64,000 nucleotides of DNA from Streptomyces sp. NBC_00513 (GCF_041431415.1 NZ_CP107845.1:3844001-3908000), one strand, 5' to 3'; positions 10,580 to 19,799 are shown, counted from the first letter of the stretch. Made by a program: numbers and translations. The notes: generated by a model from the sequence alone, not told the origin.

Positions 10580-10722
10580 TTTTATCCCGCCCTTACGCTC
10601 ACCAGGGTCGCGACACGCCGCCGACACCCGCCCCGTCCGCCACACAGCCGAGCGGGCGACCCTCCGGCCGCCACCCCGCGCGGCATCCGGGGGCCGCCGA
10701 ACGTGTGGGGCACCGTGCCCCC

Positions 10723-11322
10723 ATGCGCCCGCAACCACCCTCGCCGCGCCCACCCCGGACGTTCCGCCTGCCCACCCCGCCGAAGCCGAACCCGGCCGAC
10801 CCGCCGAGGCCCCGCGGGCCCGCCCTCCCCCGCCCCGACCTGTCCGCCAAGCGGGTGGTCGACCTCGTCGGCGCGGCGATCCTGCTCGGGGTGTTCGCCC
10901 TGCCGCTGCTCGCCGCCGCGGGGCTGCTGTACGCGGGCCGGCGCGGGGTCCTCGTACGGGAACCCGCGCTCGGGCGGGGCGGGCGGGAGTTCCGGACCTG
11001 GCGACTGCGGACGCGGGACACCGGCCGGCCGGGCGCGATGGCGGAGCGGTGCGGCCTGGACGCGCTGCCGCAGCTGCTGAACGTGCTGCGGGGCGAGATG
11101 TCGCTGGTCGGACCGCGCCCCGAGGCGGGCACCGACCGGCCCGAACGACTCTTCGTACGCCCCGGAATGACCGGATTGTGGCAAGTCAGCGAGCGCTCCG
11201 ACCTCCCCTGGGAGGAGATGGCCCTCTTGGACCGGCACTATGTGGAGAGCCATTGGCTGGGGATGGATCTCGCGATCCTCGCGCAGACGCCTCGGGCCGC
11301 CTGTCTACAGAGGCATGCCTGA
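10723..11322 (+). CDS. Sugar transferase (WcaJ/PglC-like, short form)
   Basis: About 199 residues. A Pro-rich N-terminus is followed by KRVVDLVGAAILL, a reentrant or transmembrane helix (about residues 50-75), and the catalytic region of polyisoprenyl-phosphate sugar-1-phosphate transferases (LDALPQLLNVLRGEMSLVGP with the following RPE, then RPGMTGLWQVSER). Such enzymes start exopolysaccharide or glycan assembly on undecaprenyl phosphate. It is a minimal catalytic-core form without the N-terminal multi-span region of WcaJ. No glycosyltransferases, polymerases or flippases lie nearby. The segment between the membrane helix and LDALPQ is shorter than usual, so activity is uncertain. ATG 10723 is preferred over 10705. 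Confidence 0.8.
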   Translation: MRPQPPSPRPPRTFRLPTPPKPNPADPPRPRGPALPRPDLSAKRVVDLVGAAILLGVFALPLLAAAGLLYAGRRGVLVREPALGRGGREFRTWRLRTRDTGRPGAMAERCGLDALPQLLNVLRGEMSLVGPRPEAGTDRPERLFVRPGMTGLWQVSERSDLPWEEMALLDRHYVESHWLGMDLAILAQTPRAACLQRHA

Positions 11323-11396
11323 GCGACACAGATCACCGCTCGCTCACCTACATTGCGGCGCGGGAACTGGGTAACCTCAAGCCTTGACTCAATAAG

Positions 11397-11410
11397 TTAC
11401 CGCTTAGTAA
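11397..11410. promoter_or_regulatory. Possible operator or promoter element upstream of the Fe-S oxidoreductase
   Basis: TTAC-N6-GTAA (extended AGTTAC/GTAAGT) lies 23-36 bp upstream of the start and just after TTGACT (11384-11389), a good -35 hexamer. The dyad looks like a small TetR-type site. No regulator gene is adjacent. Confidence 0.3.
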
Positions 11411-11432
11411 GTCCCGCCCGAGGAGCCCTCCC

Positions 11433-14141
11433 ATGCAACTCGCCGCGATCATCGTGTCGCTGGTCCTGACCGTGGTCGGCGTCGCGCTGCTCGCCCGAGC
11501 CGTGGCGCAGATCTACCGGTTCGTGAAACTCGGCCAACCCGTGCCGGCGGGCAGCCGCACGGACAACCCGAAAGCACGAACGATCACCCTGGTCAGGGAG
11601 TTCCTCGGCCACAGCCGCATGAACCGCTGGGGCATCGTCGGATTCGCCCACTGGTTCGTCGCCATCGGCTTCCTGACGCTGCCTCCGACCCTGGCGCAGG
11701 CCTACGGCCAGCTCTTCCAGGCCGACTGGACACTGCCGATCATCGGCGGCTTCCTGCCGTTCGAGCTGTACATCGAATTCATCGGCGTGATGACGATCCT
11801 CGGCATCCTCGTGCTGATGGGCATCCGCCTGGTCAACCTTCCCTCGCGGGCCGGTCGCAAGTCGCGCTTCACGGGCTCGAAGGCCTGGCAGGCGTACTTC
11901 GTCGAGTACATCATCCTCACCATCGGCCTCGCGATCCTGACGCTGCGCGGCCTCGAAGGTGCGATCCACCACGTCGACCACTACGAGCCGGCGTACTTCC
12001 TGTCGTACCCGCTGGTGCTGGCCTTCAAGGGCCTCTCGGTCGACACGCTCCAGACGCTCATCTACTTCACCGCGATGATCAAGATCGGCACCTCGCTGAT
12101 CTGGATGATCGTCGTCTCGCTCAACACCAACATGGGTGTGGCCTGGCACCGCTTCCTCGGCTTCCCGAACATCTGGTTCAAGCGGAACGCCGACGGCGCG
12201 GTCGCGCTCGGCGAGCTGAAGCCGATGACGAGCGGCGGCAAGGAGATCGACTTCGAGGACCCGGGCGAGGACGACGTCTTCGGCGTCTCCCAGGTCGAGC
12301 AGTTCTCCTGGAAGGGCATCCTCGACTTCTCCACGTGCACCGAGTGCGGTCGCTGCCAGTCGCAGTGCCCCGCCTGGAACACCGGCAAGCCGCTGTCCCC
12401 GAAGCTCCTGATCATGTCGCTGCGCGACCACGCGCACGCCAAGGCCCCCTACCTGCTCGCCGGTGGCGGCAAGGACATGGAGGGCAACGAGAAGGCGACG
12501 GCGGAGCAGCTCAAGGACGTTCCGGCGGCCGCCCTCGCGGAGGCCGAGCGCCCCCTGATCGGCACGGCCGAGGAGAACGGCGTCATCGACCCGGACGTGC
12601 TGTGGTCCTGCACCACGTGCGGCGCCTGCGTCGAGCAGTGCCCGGTCGACATCGAGCACATCGACCACATCGTCGACATGCGGCGCTACCAGGTGATGAT
12701 CGAGAGCGCGTTCCCGTCGGAGGCGGGCACGATGCTCAAGAACCTGGAGAAGAAGGGCAACCCCTGGGGCCTCGCGAAGAAGCAGCGCGTCGAGTGGACC
12801 AAGGAGGTGGACTTCGAGGTCCCGATCATCGGCAAGGACGCGGAGGACCTCTCCGAGTACGACTACCTCTACTGGGTCGGCTGCGCCGGCGCCCTGGAGG
12901 ACCGGGCGAAGAAGACCACGAAGGCCTTCGCGGAGCTGCTGAACATGGCGGGCGTCAAGTTCGCGATCATGGGCGGCGACGAGAAGTGCACCGGTGACTC
13001 CCCGCGCCGCCTGGGCAACGAGCCGCTGTTCCAGCAGCTCGCCCAGGAGAACGTGGCCATGCTCAACATGGCCTTCGGCGAGGACGACGAGGACGAGTCC
13101 ACCAAGAAGCCGAAGTCGGCGAAGCGGATCGTCTCCACCTGCCCGCACTGCTTCAACACCATCGCGAACGAGTACCCGCAGCTGGGCGGCGAGTACGAGG
13201 TCATCCACCACACGCAGCTGCTCCAGCACCTGCTCGACGAGGGCCGACTGACGCCGGTCACGCCGGTGGACGGCCTCATCACCTACCACGACCCCTGCTA
13301 CCTGGGTCGGCACAACAAGGTCTACACGCCGCCGCGCGAGATCATGTCGGCCGTTCCGGGGCTGCGCCAGCAGGAGATGCACCGCCACAAGGAGCGGGGC
13401 TTCTGCTGTGGCGCCGGTGGCGCGCGGATGTGGATGGAGGAGCGGATCGGCAAGCGCATCAACAACGAGCGTGTCGACGAGGCCCTGTCCCTGAACCCGG
13501 ACATCGTGTCGACGGCGTGCCCGTTCTGCCTGGTGATGCTGACCGACTCGGTCAACGGCAAGAAGAACGACGGCCAGGCGAAGGAATCCGTCCAGGTCGT
13601 CGACGTGGCGCAGTTGCTGCTGGAATCGGTGAAGGCACCGGGCCCGACGGCGGAGGAACTCGCGGCGGAGGCGCTCGCCGTGGAAGAGGCGGAAGCGGCG
13701 GCGAAGGCGGCTGCCGAGGCGGAAGCGGCGGCGAAGGCGGCTGCGAAGGCCGAGGCCGCCGCGAAGGCGGAAGCCGAAGCCAAGGCGAAGGCGGAGGCGG
13801 AAGCCAAGGCGAAGGCCGAGGCCGAAGCCAAGGCCGCCGAGGAAGCGGAGGCGGCGGAAGCAGCCGTCGAGGCCGAGGCCGAGGCTGAGCCGGAGCAGGC
13901 CGAGGCGAAGCCGGAGGCGTCCGTGCCGGAGGCCGAGGCGAAGCCGGAGCAGGCCGAGGTCGAGACGAAGCCCGAGGCGCCGGTGGTGTCCGAGCCCGAG
14001 GTCGAGGCCGAAGCCGAGGCCGCGGCGAAGGGCGAGACGGACGCCGACACGACGGCCGACACGAAGGCCGACGCGAAGCCCGCCGAGAAGGGCGACGCCG
14101 AGCCCGCGGCGGAAGAGGCGAAGCCCGAGGCTGCCAAGTAG
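11433..14141 (+). CDS. Membrane Fe-S oxidoreductase (CCG/heterodisulfide-reductase-like) with Ala/Glu-rich tail
   Basis: A 902-residue membrane redox protein. Residues 1-250 form a NarI-like bundle of about five helices with His residues suited to heme binding (GIVGFAHWFVAIGF). Two 4Fe-4S motifs follow: CTECGRCQSQCPAWNTGK near residue 302 and CTTCGACVEQCPVD near 393. Two CCG domains come next (YWVGCAGALEDR; DPCYLGRHN with GFCCGAGGARMW). It probably couples quinone or heme to a thiol or flavin partner; in actinobacteria such genes are linked to fatty-acid oxidation electron transfer, which is inference here. Residues about 735-902 are a low-complexity Ala/Glu/Lys tail (AEAKAKAEAEAKA) not needed by the fold. 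ATG 11433 follows GAGGAG. Confidence 0.9.
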   Translation: MQLAAIIVSLVLTVVGVALLARAVAQIYRFVKLGQPVPAGSRTDNPKARTITLVREFLGHSRMNRWGIVGFAHWFVAIGFLTLPPTLAQAYGQLFQADWTLPIIGGFLPFELYIEFIGVMTILGILVLMGIRLVNLPSRAGRKSRFTGSKAWQAYFVEYIILTIGLAILTLRGLEGAIHHVDHYEPAYFLSYPLVLAFKGLSVDTLQTLIYFTAMIKIGTSLIWMIVVSLNTNMGVAWHRFLGFPNIWFKRNADGAVALGELKPMTSGGKEIDFEDPGEDDVFGVSQVEQFSWKGILDFSTCTECGRCQSQCPAWNTGKPLSPKLLIMSLRDHAHAKAPYLLAGGGKDMEGNEKATAEQLKDVPAAALAEAERPLIGTAEENGVIDPDVLWSCTTCGACVEQCPVDIEHIDHIVDMRRYQVMIESAFPSEAGTMLKNLEKKGNPWGLAKKQRVEWTKEVDFEVPIIGKDAEDLSEYDYLYWVGCAGALEDRAKKTTKAFAELLNMAGVKFAIMGGDEKCTGDSPRRLGNEPLFQQLAQENVAMLNMAFGEDDEDESTKKPKSAKRIVSTCPHCFNTIANEYPQLGGEYEVIHHTQLLQHLLDEGRLTPVTPVDGLITYHDPCYLGRHNKVYTPPREIMSAVPGLRQQEMHRHKERGFCCGAGGARMWMEERIGKRINNERVDEALSLNPDIVSTACPFCLVMLTDSVNGKKNDGQAKESVQVVDVAQLLLESVKAPGPTAEELAAEALAVEEAEAAAKAAAEAEAAAKAAAKAEAAAKAEAEAKAKAEAEAKAKAEAEAKAAEEAEAAEAAVEAEAEAEPEQAEAKPEASVPEAEAKPEQAEVETKPEAPVVSEPEVEAEAEAAAKGETDADTTADTKADAKPAEKGDAEPAAEEAKPEAAK

Positions 14142-14158
14142 GCGTAGGTACACCCACA

Positions 14159-14195
14159 GGAACGGCCGGCCCCCACTCTGGGGACCGGCCGTTCC
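14159..14195. terminator. Terminator hairpin
   Basis: A 16-bp stem (14159-14174, 14180-14195) with one mismatch and a 5-nt loop, between convergent genes. Confidence 0.7.
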
Positions 14196-14223
14196 GTCGT
14201 TTCCCGGCGGCGCCCGTGGCGGT

Positions 14224-15015
14224 CTACTTGCCGGTCGCGACCGTGTACCGCTCGATCAGCCTGCCGCTGTCGAAGTCGTACACCCAGCTGTTGCCACCGC
14301 TCTTGCCGTCGATGACGACGAACTTCACGTGCCGGCCGTCCCGGCCGTCCCGAACGAGCTTGTACATCCAGCCGTCGTTCAGCGCGTTCGGGTCCTTCAG
14401 GTCGATCGTGCCCAGCCGGTACCCGTTCGCCGTGGACAGGTCCACGCGCTCGCCGTGCGCGCCGTACACCGCCTCCGCGACGTTCCCGTCCGGCATGACG
14501 ATCCGCGCGACGCTCTCCTGCACGACCTCGGGCTTCGGCTTGGGCTTGGGCTGCGGCTTGGGCTGCGGCTTCGGCTTCGGCGCGCCCTCGATCCACGAGC
14601 TCACGGTGCCGTTCGGGTAGAGGGTGATGTGCAGGCCGTTGTACTGCCCGTACGCGGGCCGTCCGTCCCTGCCGGCCAGCGTGCCCAGCTTGGTGGAGCC
14701 GGCGAAGACGTCCGCCTCGACGTGGCCGACGCCGATCTCGTAGATCTTGACCACCGACCCGTCCGCCAGCCTGGCGGTGGTGACGTACCCGCGGGCCGGC
14801 TTCGTGGACGGCGCGGTGGGCGGGGTGATCGGCCGGTCCACGGCGGGCTGTTCCACACCGGGCAGCACCCGCGGTCGCGGGGCCGCCGGCGAGTCCGCGA
14901 AGGCGGCCCCCACCGGGAGCGCCAGGACGGCGGTCGCGCCGGCGAGGACGGCGGTGGTACGGAAGGCGGTACGGAGGCCGGCGGGTCGGGGGCCGGCGGG
15001 TCGGGGGCTGCGCAT
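14224..15015 (-). CDS. Secreted protein with Pro-Lys linker
   Basis: A 263-residue exported protein of no family I recognise. Residues 1-45 are an Arg-rich signal peptide (RTAFRTTAVLAGATAVLAL, cleavage likely after AFA). Two similar beta-rich halves (about 75-140 and 170-263) are joined by a repetitive linker of the type PKPKPQPKPQ. Both halves open with a strand resembling VARIVMPDGNVAEAVY or TTARLADGSVVKIYE and have an aligned GTL/GTI turn, suggesting an internal duplication. Likely extracellular. Start ATG 15015 has GGGGGG-like purines upstream; the longer frame is not preferred. Confidence 0.7.
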   Translation of the reverse strand: MRSPRPAGPRPAGLRTAFRTTAVLAGATAVLALPVGAAFADSPAAPRPRVLPGVEQPAVDRPITPPTAPSTKPARGYVTTARLADGSVVKIYEIGVGHVEADVFAGSTKLGTLAGRDGRPAYGQYNGLHITLYPNGTVSSWIEGAPKPKPQPKPQPKPKPKPEVVQESVARIVMPDGNVAEAVYGAHGERVDLSTANGYRLGTIDLKDPNALNDGWMYKLVRDGRDGRHVKFVVIDGKSGGNSWVYDFDSGRLIERYTVATGK

Positions 15016-15290
15016 GGGGGGCTCTTTCCGTGCTCGTTCCACGTCCGTGAGGCGTGGTGCGTGGTGCGTGGCGACGACCCTCACGAAGCTACGGGTCCCA
15101 TATCTCCGCATTCAGTAGAGAACGTAACGAACCTCCGCAGACTGCCCCTCAGCCACGTAAACCCCACCGACCCCAGGGGTGGGGAGAACCCCCCGGGGTT
15201 CCCCTAGGGGATGTCACAGGTCAGCCGCAAAGGCCCCCTGTTCCGGCCGCCCGACCACCATCACCCGCCGGAGCAGGTACTTTCGATCAC

Positions 15291-16202
15291 GTGGCTGGAT
15301 TCAGGATCGGACGCGGCCGGGACAACAACCGCACCCCGCAACAACCCCCGCAACCCCCGCGGCAGCAGCCGTACGGTCAGCGGCAATCGCCGCAGGCACC
15401 GTACGGCCGACAGCCCTACCCGCCTGCCGGCGGGCCGCCACCGCAGCAGCAGTGGCCTCAGCAGGGCGCCCACGGGGACCACGGCGAGCCCGAGTACTTC
15501 GACCCGTACGGACAACAGCAGCAGCCGCACCACGGGCAGCAGCAACCTCCGCACGAGCCCTCGTACGCGAACAACCCGGGCTTCACCCAGGCCTTCTCCA
15601 TCGGCGAGGACCCTTACAACCAGGGCGCGACGTACCACGCGGGCGCGGCGGCCCCGGCCGGTCCGCGGCTGCCCTGGAAGGAGCTCCTGCGCGGCATCGT
15701 GATGCGGCCGGGACCGACGTTCCTCCAGATGCGCGACTACCCCGTATGGGGTCCGGCGCTGATCGTGACCTTCATCTACGGTCTCCTCGCGGTCTTCGGC
15801 CTCGACGACACCCGCGAGGACGTCATCAAGGCCACCCTGGCCAACGCCGTCCCGGTCGTCCTCAGCGCCGCCGTGGCGTTCGTGCTCTGCGGCATGATCC
15901 TGGGCGCGGTCACGCACACGCTGGCCCGCCAACTGGGCGGCGACGGCGCGTGGCAGCCGACGGTCGGCCTGTCGATGCTGGTCATGTCCGTCACCGACGC
16001 CCCGCGCCTGCTGTTCGCGATCTTCCTCGGCGGCGACAACATCGTCGTCCAGGTCCTGGGCTGGGTCACGTGGCTGGCCGCCGGCGCGCTGTTCACCTCG
16101 CTGGTGAGCAAGTCGCACGACCTGCCGTGGCCGAAGGCGCTGGGCGCCTCCGCGATCCAGCTGATCGCCCTGCTGTCCATCATCAAGCTGGGCACGATCT
16201 GA
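15291..16202 (+). CDS. Yip1-family membrane protein
   Basis: A 303-residue protein. Residues 1-125 are a disordered Gln/Pro-rich cytosolic tail (runs of QQ and PYGQRQ). The C-terminal half has a Yip1-domain layout of about five helices beginning after WKELLRGIVMRPGPTFLQM. Yip1-like bacterial proteins have no defined biochemical role. The GTG at 15291 (MAGFRIGRGRDNN) is the chosen start; upstream frame carries no conserved sequence. It ends at a strong hairpin and is divergent from the secreted protein gene. Confidence 0.8.
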   Translation: MAGFRIGRGRDNNRTPQQPPQPPRQQPYGQRQSPQAPYGRQPYPPAGGPPPQQQWPQQGAHGDHGEPEYFDPYGQQQQPHHGQQQPPHEPSYANNPGFTQAFSIGEDPYNQGATYHAGAAAPAGPRLPWKELLRGIVMRPGPTFLQMRDYPVWGPALIVTFIYGLLAVFGLDDTREDVIKATLANAVPVVLSAAVAFVLCGMILGAVTHTLARQLGGDGAWQPTVGLSMLVMSVTDAPRLLFAIFLGGDNIVVQVLGWVTWLAAGALFTSLVSKSHDLPWPKALGASAIQLIALLSIIKLGTI

Positions 16203-16227
16203 CAGCCGTACCCGGTACGAGCGAGCG

Positions 16228-16272
16228 TACGAAGGGGCCCGGCGCGCGGTGTGCGCGCCGGGCCCCTTCGTA
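16228..16272. terminator. Strong terminator hairpin
   Basis: Perfect 20-bp inverted repeat (16228-16247 and 16253-16272) with a 5-nt loop, between convergent genes. Confidence 0.8.
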
Positions 16273-16352
16273 CGCGGTCGGCGCCCGCGGTCACGTACAC
16301 GGTCACGTAAGCGGCTTCGTACGCGGTCGGCGCCCGTGGAGGGCGCTCGCGG

Positions 16353-16958
16353 TCAGTGGGCGCCCTCCCCGTAGAAGCCGAAGGCCCGCGCGAACCCGGC
16401 CCTTACGGCGCCGCGCCGGGTGAGGACGGCACGGTCGACCGCGCCGAAGAGCGCCGCGAGCGTGATGTCGGTCCCGAGGGCCCGGCCCGAGACGCTGATC
16501 GTCAACCGCCTCCCCTTGCCCATGCCGGACTGCCGGACGCGGACGGTGGCGCCGGGGTCCTCGGAGTCCCGCTCCCTGGTCAGCTCGTACTCCTTGCGGC
16601 CGACCGCGGTCAGCCGGTACGAGTCCCCCATGCACCTCAGGCGCAGCGAGCGGCCCCGGTGCGTCAGCGCCCACCGGTTCCTCGTCATGTACACCGTGGC
16701 GTCGGCGACGGTCAGCCGCGCGCCGTTCAGGCTCGGCCGGGTCATGACCTGCGTGTGGAGCCCGCTCGCCGAGAACCGCGCGGAGGGGATGCGGCCGCCG
16801 CGCACCTCGCTCGTGAGGGTGTCGGCGAAGGCGGCCTTCGGGTGGAGCACCGTGATCTCGCCGAACTCCGTCGAGGTGCCGTGCCAGCCCGTGCGGCGCT
16901 CGTACCCCTCGCCCTCCTTCCACGCCCGCAGCGTGAAGGGGGCGGTGGTGGTGTGCAT
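16353..16958 (-). CDS. Conserved hypothetical protein
   Basis: A 201-residue basic, soluble protein with no signal peptide or membrane helix and no recognised domain. It is rich in beta strands with regular turns (TRNRWALTHRGRSLRLRC; YRLTAVGRKEYELTR), reminiscent of LURP-one or other tubby-like folds, but this is weak. Start ATG 16958 has GGGAG four bases upstream (GGGAGAGTC). It stands alone between the terminator at 16.2 kb and the phosphoribosyltransferase. Confidence 0.65.
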   Translation of the reverse strand: MHTTTAPFTLRAWKEGEGYERRTGWHGTSTEFGEITVLHPKAAFADTLTSEVRGGRIPSARFSASGLHTQVMTRPSLNGARLTVADATVYMTRNRWALTHRGRSLRLRCMGDSYRLTAVGRKEYELTRERDSEDPGATVRVRQSGMGKGRRLTISVSGRALGTDITLAALFGAVDRAVLTRRGAVRAGFARAFGFYGEGAH

Positions 16959-17155
16959 GACTCTCCCAGGGGCTGTCGGACGGGGAGGGCGGGGAGGAAC
17001 GGGGAGGACGGACCTCGGGACGACACGGCGACGGGGCGACGGGGCGACGGGGCGACGGGGCGACATGACGCCGGGGCCGCACGACGACGGGGCCGGGCGC
17101 TGTCCTCCGCCCGACCCCGCGATCACACCTGCGCGCCGCCTCACGACACCAGGTG

Positions 17156-17653
17156 TCAGGCGTCGAGGACCTGGCCCTCGCGCTTGACCACGGGCGGCTC
17201 GACCGACCACGGGAAGTTGATCCACTCGTCGGTCTTCTTCCACACGTACTCGCACTTCACGAGCGAGTGCGACTTCTCGTAGATGACCGCGGAGCGCACC
17301 TCGGCGACATGGCCGAGGCAGAAGTCGTGGACGAGCTTGAGCGTCTTCCCGGTGTCGGCCACGTCATCGGCGATGAGGACCTTCTTGTTCGTGAAGTCGA
17401 TCGCCTCGGGCACCGGTGCCAGCATGACCGGCATCTCCAGGGTGGTCCCCACGCCCGTGTAGAACTCCACGTTGACGAGGTGGATGTTCTTGCAGTCGAG
17501 CGCGTAGGCCAGACCGCCGGCCACGAACACGCCGCCGCGGGCGATGCTCAGGATGATGTCCGGCTCGTAGCCGTCGTCGGCGATGGTCTGCGCCAGCTCG
17601 CGCACGGCGCGACCGAAACCCTCGTAGTTCAGGTTCTCGCGTACGTCGCTCAT
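17156..17653 (-). CDS. Phosphoribosyltransferase
   Basis: A 165-residue type I PRTase. It has the PRPP-binding signature [14 protein letters not shown] (about residues 92-105) and the upstream [15 protein letters not shown] loop. The size and Trp-rich C-terminus ([14 protein letters not shown]) resemble xanthine/hypoxanthine/guanine salvage enzymes; the exact base is not clear. Its ATG overlaps the dcd stop by four bases (ATGA), so the two nucleotide-metabolism genes are cotranscribed and coupled. Confidence 0.9.
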   Translation of the reverse strand: MSDVRENLNYEGFGRAVRELAQTIADDGYEPDIILSIARGGVFVAGGLAYALDCKNIHLVNVEFYTGVGTTLEMPVMLAPVPEAIDFTNKKVLIADDVADTGKTLKLVHDFCLGHVAEVRSAVIYEKSHSLVKCEYVWKKTDEWINFPWSVEPPVVKREGQVLDA

Positions 17654-18237
17654 GCCTCGTGCCTCACCTGGGTGCGGTGGAAGTTCTGGAAGGAGCGCGA
17701 GGCGGTCGGGCCGCGCTGCCCCTGGTAACGGGATCCGTACCGCTCGCTCCCGTACGGGAACTCCGCGGGGGAGCTGAGCCGGAACAGGCACAGCTGCCCG
17801 ATCTTCATGCCCGGCCACAGCTTGATCGGCAGCGTCGCGAGGTTCGACAGCTCCAGCGTCACGTGCCCGGAGAACCCGGGGTCGATGAACCCGGCCGTCG
17901 AATGCGTCACCAGACCGAGGCGCCCCAGACTGGACTTCCCCTCCAGCCGGGAGGCGATGTCGTCGGGCAGCGAGATGACCTCGTACGTGGAGGCGAGCAC
18001 GAACTCGCCCGGGTGGAGGATGAACGCCTCGTCCCCGTCCGGCTCGACCATCCGAGTCAGATCCGACTGCTCGGTGGCGGGGTCGATGTGCGCGTACCGG
18101 TGGTTCTCGAAGACCCGGAAGAACCGGTCGAGACGTACATCGATGCTGGAGGGCTGCACCATCGACTCGTCGAACGGGTCGATGCGAACCCGTCCGCTGT
18201 CGATCTCGGCCCGGATGTCTTTGTCAGAGAGAAGCAC
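17650..18237 (-). CDS. dcd: dCTP deaminase
   Basis: A 195-residue trimeric dUTPase-fold enzyme that deaminates dCTP to dUTP. Family motifs are clear: [17 protein letters not shown], the active-site stretch [20 protein letters not shown], and GKSSLGR. The start is GTG 18237 giving [12 protein letters not shown], which aligns with other Dcd proteins. The C-terminus ([13 protein letters not shown]) is the usual lid. Coupled to the downstream PRTase. A 9-bp tandem repeat lies about 80 bp upstream. Confidence 0.96.
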   Translation of the reverse strand: MLLSDKDIRAEIDSGRVRIDPFDESMVQPSSIDVRLDRFFRVFENHRYAHIDPATEQSDLTRMVEPDGDEAFILHPGEFVLASTYEVISLPDDIASRLEGKSSLGRLGLVTHSTAGFIDPGFSGHVTLELSNLATLPIKLWPGMKIGQLCLFRLSSPAEFPYGSERYGSRYQGQRGPTASRSFQNFHRTQVRHEA

Positions 18238-18317
18238 GCCCCGAGGATACGCAGTGCGCACGGGCCACCCCCAATCGAGAGCGGCCCCCCGCGCGCCTGC
18301 CGACGCCCCGCGACCCC

Positions 18318-18389
18318 GCGACCTCCGCGACCTCCGCGACCTCCGCGACCTCCGCGACCTCCGCGACCTCCGCGACCTCCGCGACCTCC
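18318..18389. repeat. Nine-bp tandem repeat array
   Basis: Eight exact copies of GCGACCTCC, with degenerate copies at each end, lie between the zinc-ribbon gene and dcd (both minus strand). The period is a multiple of three, but no real gene uses it. It is a likely slippage hotspot in the dcd leader. Confidence 0.9.
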
Positions 18390-18393
18390 GCGA

Positions 18394-18558
18394 CTAACGC
18401 TTTGCGCCGCCGACGGGCACGGCATGCCTCAGCCGCGCACACCGCGGGCACCGCAGCAGCCGCCCAGGTCCGATCCGTCCGGCACCGAGGTGCTGCAGCG
18501 GAAACGAAGCGGTGCTGAATACATGCCCTTCGGCACAACGGACGACGGTGTGCTCCAT
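18394..18558 (-). CDS. Small zinc-ribbon protein
   Basis: A 54-residue basic protein. MEHTVVRCAEGHVFST and LLRCPRCARLRH give a C-x2-G-H ... C-x2-C zinc-ribbon-like arrangement of cysteines and histidines. Similar short proteins occur in other streptomycetes as I recall. ATG 18558 is preceded by GGGA. Its stop abuts the 9-bp repeat array. Confidence 0.65.
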   Translation of the reverse strand: MEHTVVRCAEGHVFSTASFPLQHLGAGRIGPGRLLRCPRCARLRHAVPVGGAKR

Positions 18559-18782
18559 CGAGTCCCTTTCCCCAACCAGCCGTACTGCGACGAATCGCCA
18601 CATTAAGGGATGACCGGGACCCGCTCCAGCCGCCGCTCCGAACCCGTACGGTACGCCCCAACTCCCCCTCGTACGCGCCTTGCTGTACCCCACACACAAC
18701 GACGACCCCGCGGCAGATTCACCGGGGGTCGATCATGAGGTAGAGTGTGCAACGATACGGCTCCGGACAAATGGACCACCGT

Positions 18783-18853
18783 GCGGATGTAGTTTAATGG
18801 TAGAACATGAGCTTCCCAAGCTTATAGCGCGGGTTCGATTCCCGTCATCCGCT
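18783..18853 (+). tRNA. tRNA-Gly (CCC)
   Basis: A 71-nt cloverleaf. The acceptor GCGGATG pairs with CATCCGC plus discriminator T. The anticodon stem TGAGC/GCTTA encloses loop TTCCCAA, giving anticodon CCC for GGG codons. The T-arm GGGTTCGATTCCC is canonical. CCA is not encoded. Confidence 0.96.
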
Positions 18854-18858
18854 CTTTA

Positions 18859-18891
18859 AAGAAGGCCCAGGTCAGCGACCTGGGCCTTCTT
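18859..18891 (+). terminator. tRNA-Gly terminator
   Basis: A 15-bp stem with a 3-nt loop, followed by the T-rich TCGTTGT, six bases after the tRNA. Confidence 0.85.
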
Positions 18892-19352
18892 CGTTGTCTA
18901 TACCCCTCAGTCTTTACCGTGCCCTCGGCGTGCCCCAACAACCCGGACTACCTCGACCCAATTCCCCTGCTGCACCGCACAAGCGGGCCGTCGCGGCGAA
19001 ATCGTGAGACGCGGTTCGCCTGAACTGCGCGACAGGGCGGCGAGAGTGCATGAATTCGCCATCCGAAAGTCGGGCATCGACCCACCGCACAGCAAGGGGT
19101 AGCTGCCGATGCCAGAGCACGGGCACGGCCTCAACGAGGCCGGTCCCTTCTGGCGAGGCGTCCCAGCAGCCGGTTTCGAGTGGGCGCAGGCGCGGGGCGG
19201 CACGGGCACGGAACGCCTGGCGCTCCGCCGGCTCGCTGCACTGGTCGTCACCATGATCCAGCGCTCCCCTGAACCGCACGCACACGTGACCAACGCCGCC
19301 GGGGCAACGGGTTTCAGCGTTTCCCCGGTGGCATGTCCACACGGTCGTTCGA
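18892..19352. other. 461-bp stretch without a convincing gene
   Basis: Open frames exist on both strands, but none has a conserved domain, a good ribosome site or gene-like features. I looked for a copy of the tRNA-Gly 3' end that would mark an integrated element and saw none. It may be decayed DNA beside a tRNA. Confidence 0.5.
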
Positions 19353-19799
19353 CTAGCCGCCGAAGTCTGTCGCCGCCAGGGTGAGGAGGCTCTCGCCGGG
19401 AGCAAGGGTGACCGCGTCGGCCTCCGCCGCACTGCGCCCCACCAGGGACCAGTCCGACTTCTCGTAGCTGAGGGGATGCGAGCCGTCGGGGTCCGGGTGC
19501 CAGCCCAGACGCTCCAGCTCCGCCGCGATCTTCGGCAGGGCCCGCTCCGCTTCGGGGGTGGCGAGAACCGCGACCCAGCCGGCGGAACTCGGATCCGGGA
19601 TCCCGTTCGGCACGCCGGTGGTCTTGCCCTTCGCCGGGTCGAGGCCGGCCTTGCGGATCGCCGCCTGCAGCTCGCGGTCCACGGTGCTCCGATCGACGTC
19701 CTGCGCCTGAGACGCGGAGCCGTCGGCCGTACAGCCGGCCAACGGAGCGGCTGCAAGCAGGATCGCGCAGGCCAGGGCCCTCGTGGCAGTCACGGACAT
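19353..19799 (-). CDS. Putative lipoprotein
   Basis: A 148-residue secreted lipoprotein. A signal peptide with lipobox LAGC (ATRALACAILLAAAPLAGC) is followed by a small soluble domain of about 120 residues. The domain contains ELERLGWHPDPDGSHP and a repeated AxxxxLPKIAAEL helix. No named family is recognised. Start ATG 19799 places the charged n-region correctly; ATG 19811 is an alternative. Confidence 0.75.
   Translation of the reverse strand: MSVTATRALACAILLAAAPLAGCTADGSASQAQDVDRSTVDRELQAAIRKAGLDPAKGKTTGVPNGIPDPSSAGWVAVLATPEAERALPKIAAELERLGWHPDPDGSHPLSYEKSDWSLVGRSAAEADAVTLAPGESLLTLAATDFGG

Noticed and set aside
13322..14596. 424-residue minus-strand frame with Ala/Ser-rich repeats
   Set aside because: It is the antisense reading of the Ala/Glu-coding tail of the Fe-S oxidoreductase joined to part of the secreted protein in a wrong frame.
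18312..18394. CRISPR array in the 9-bp repeat tract
   Set aside because: Units are 9 bp, contiguous and without spacers, so it is a simple tandem repeat.
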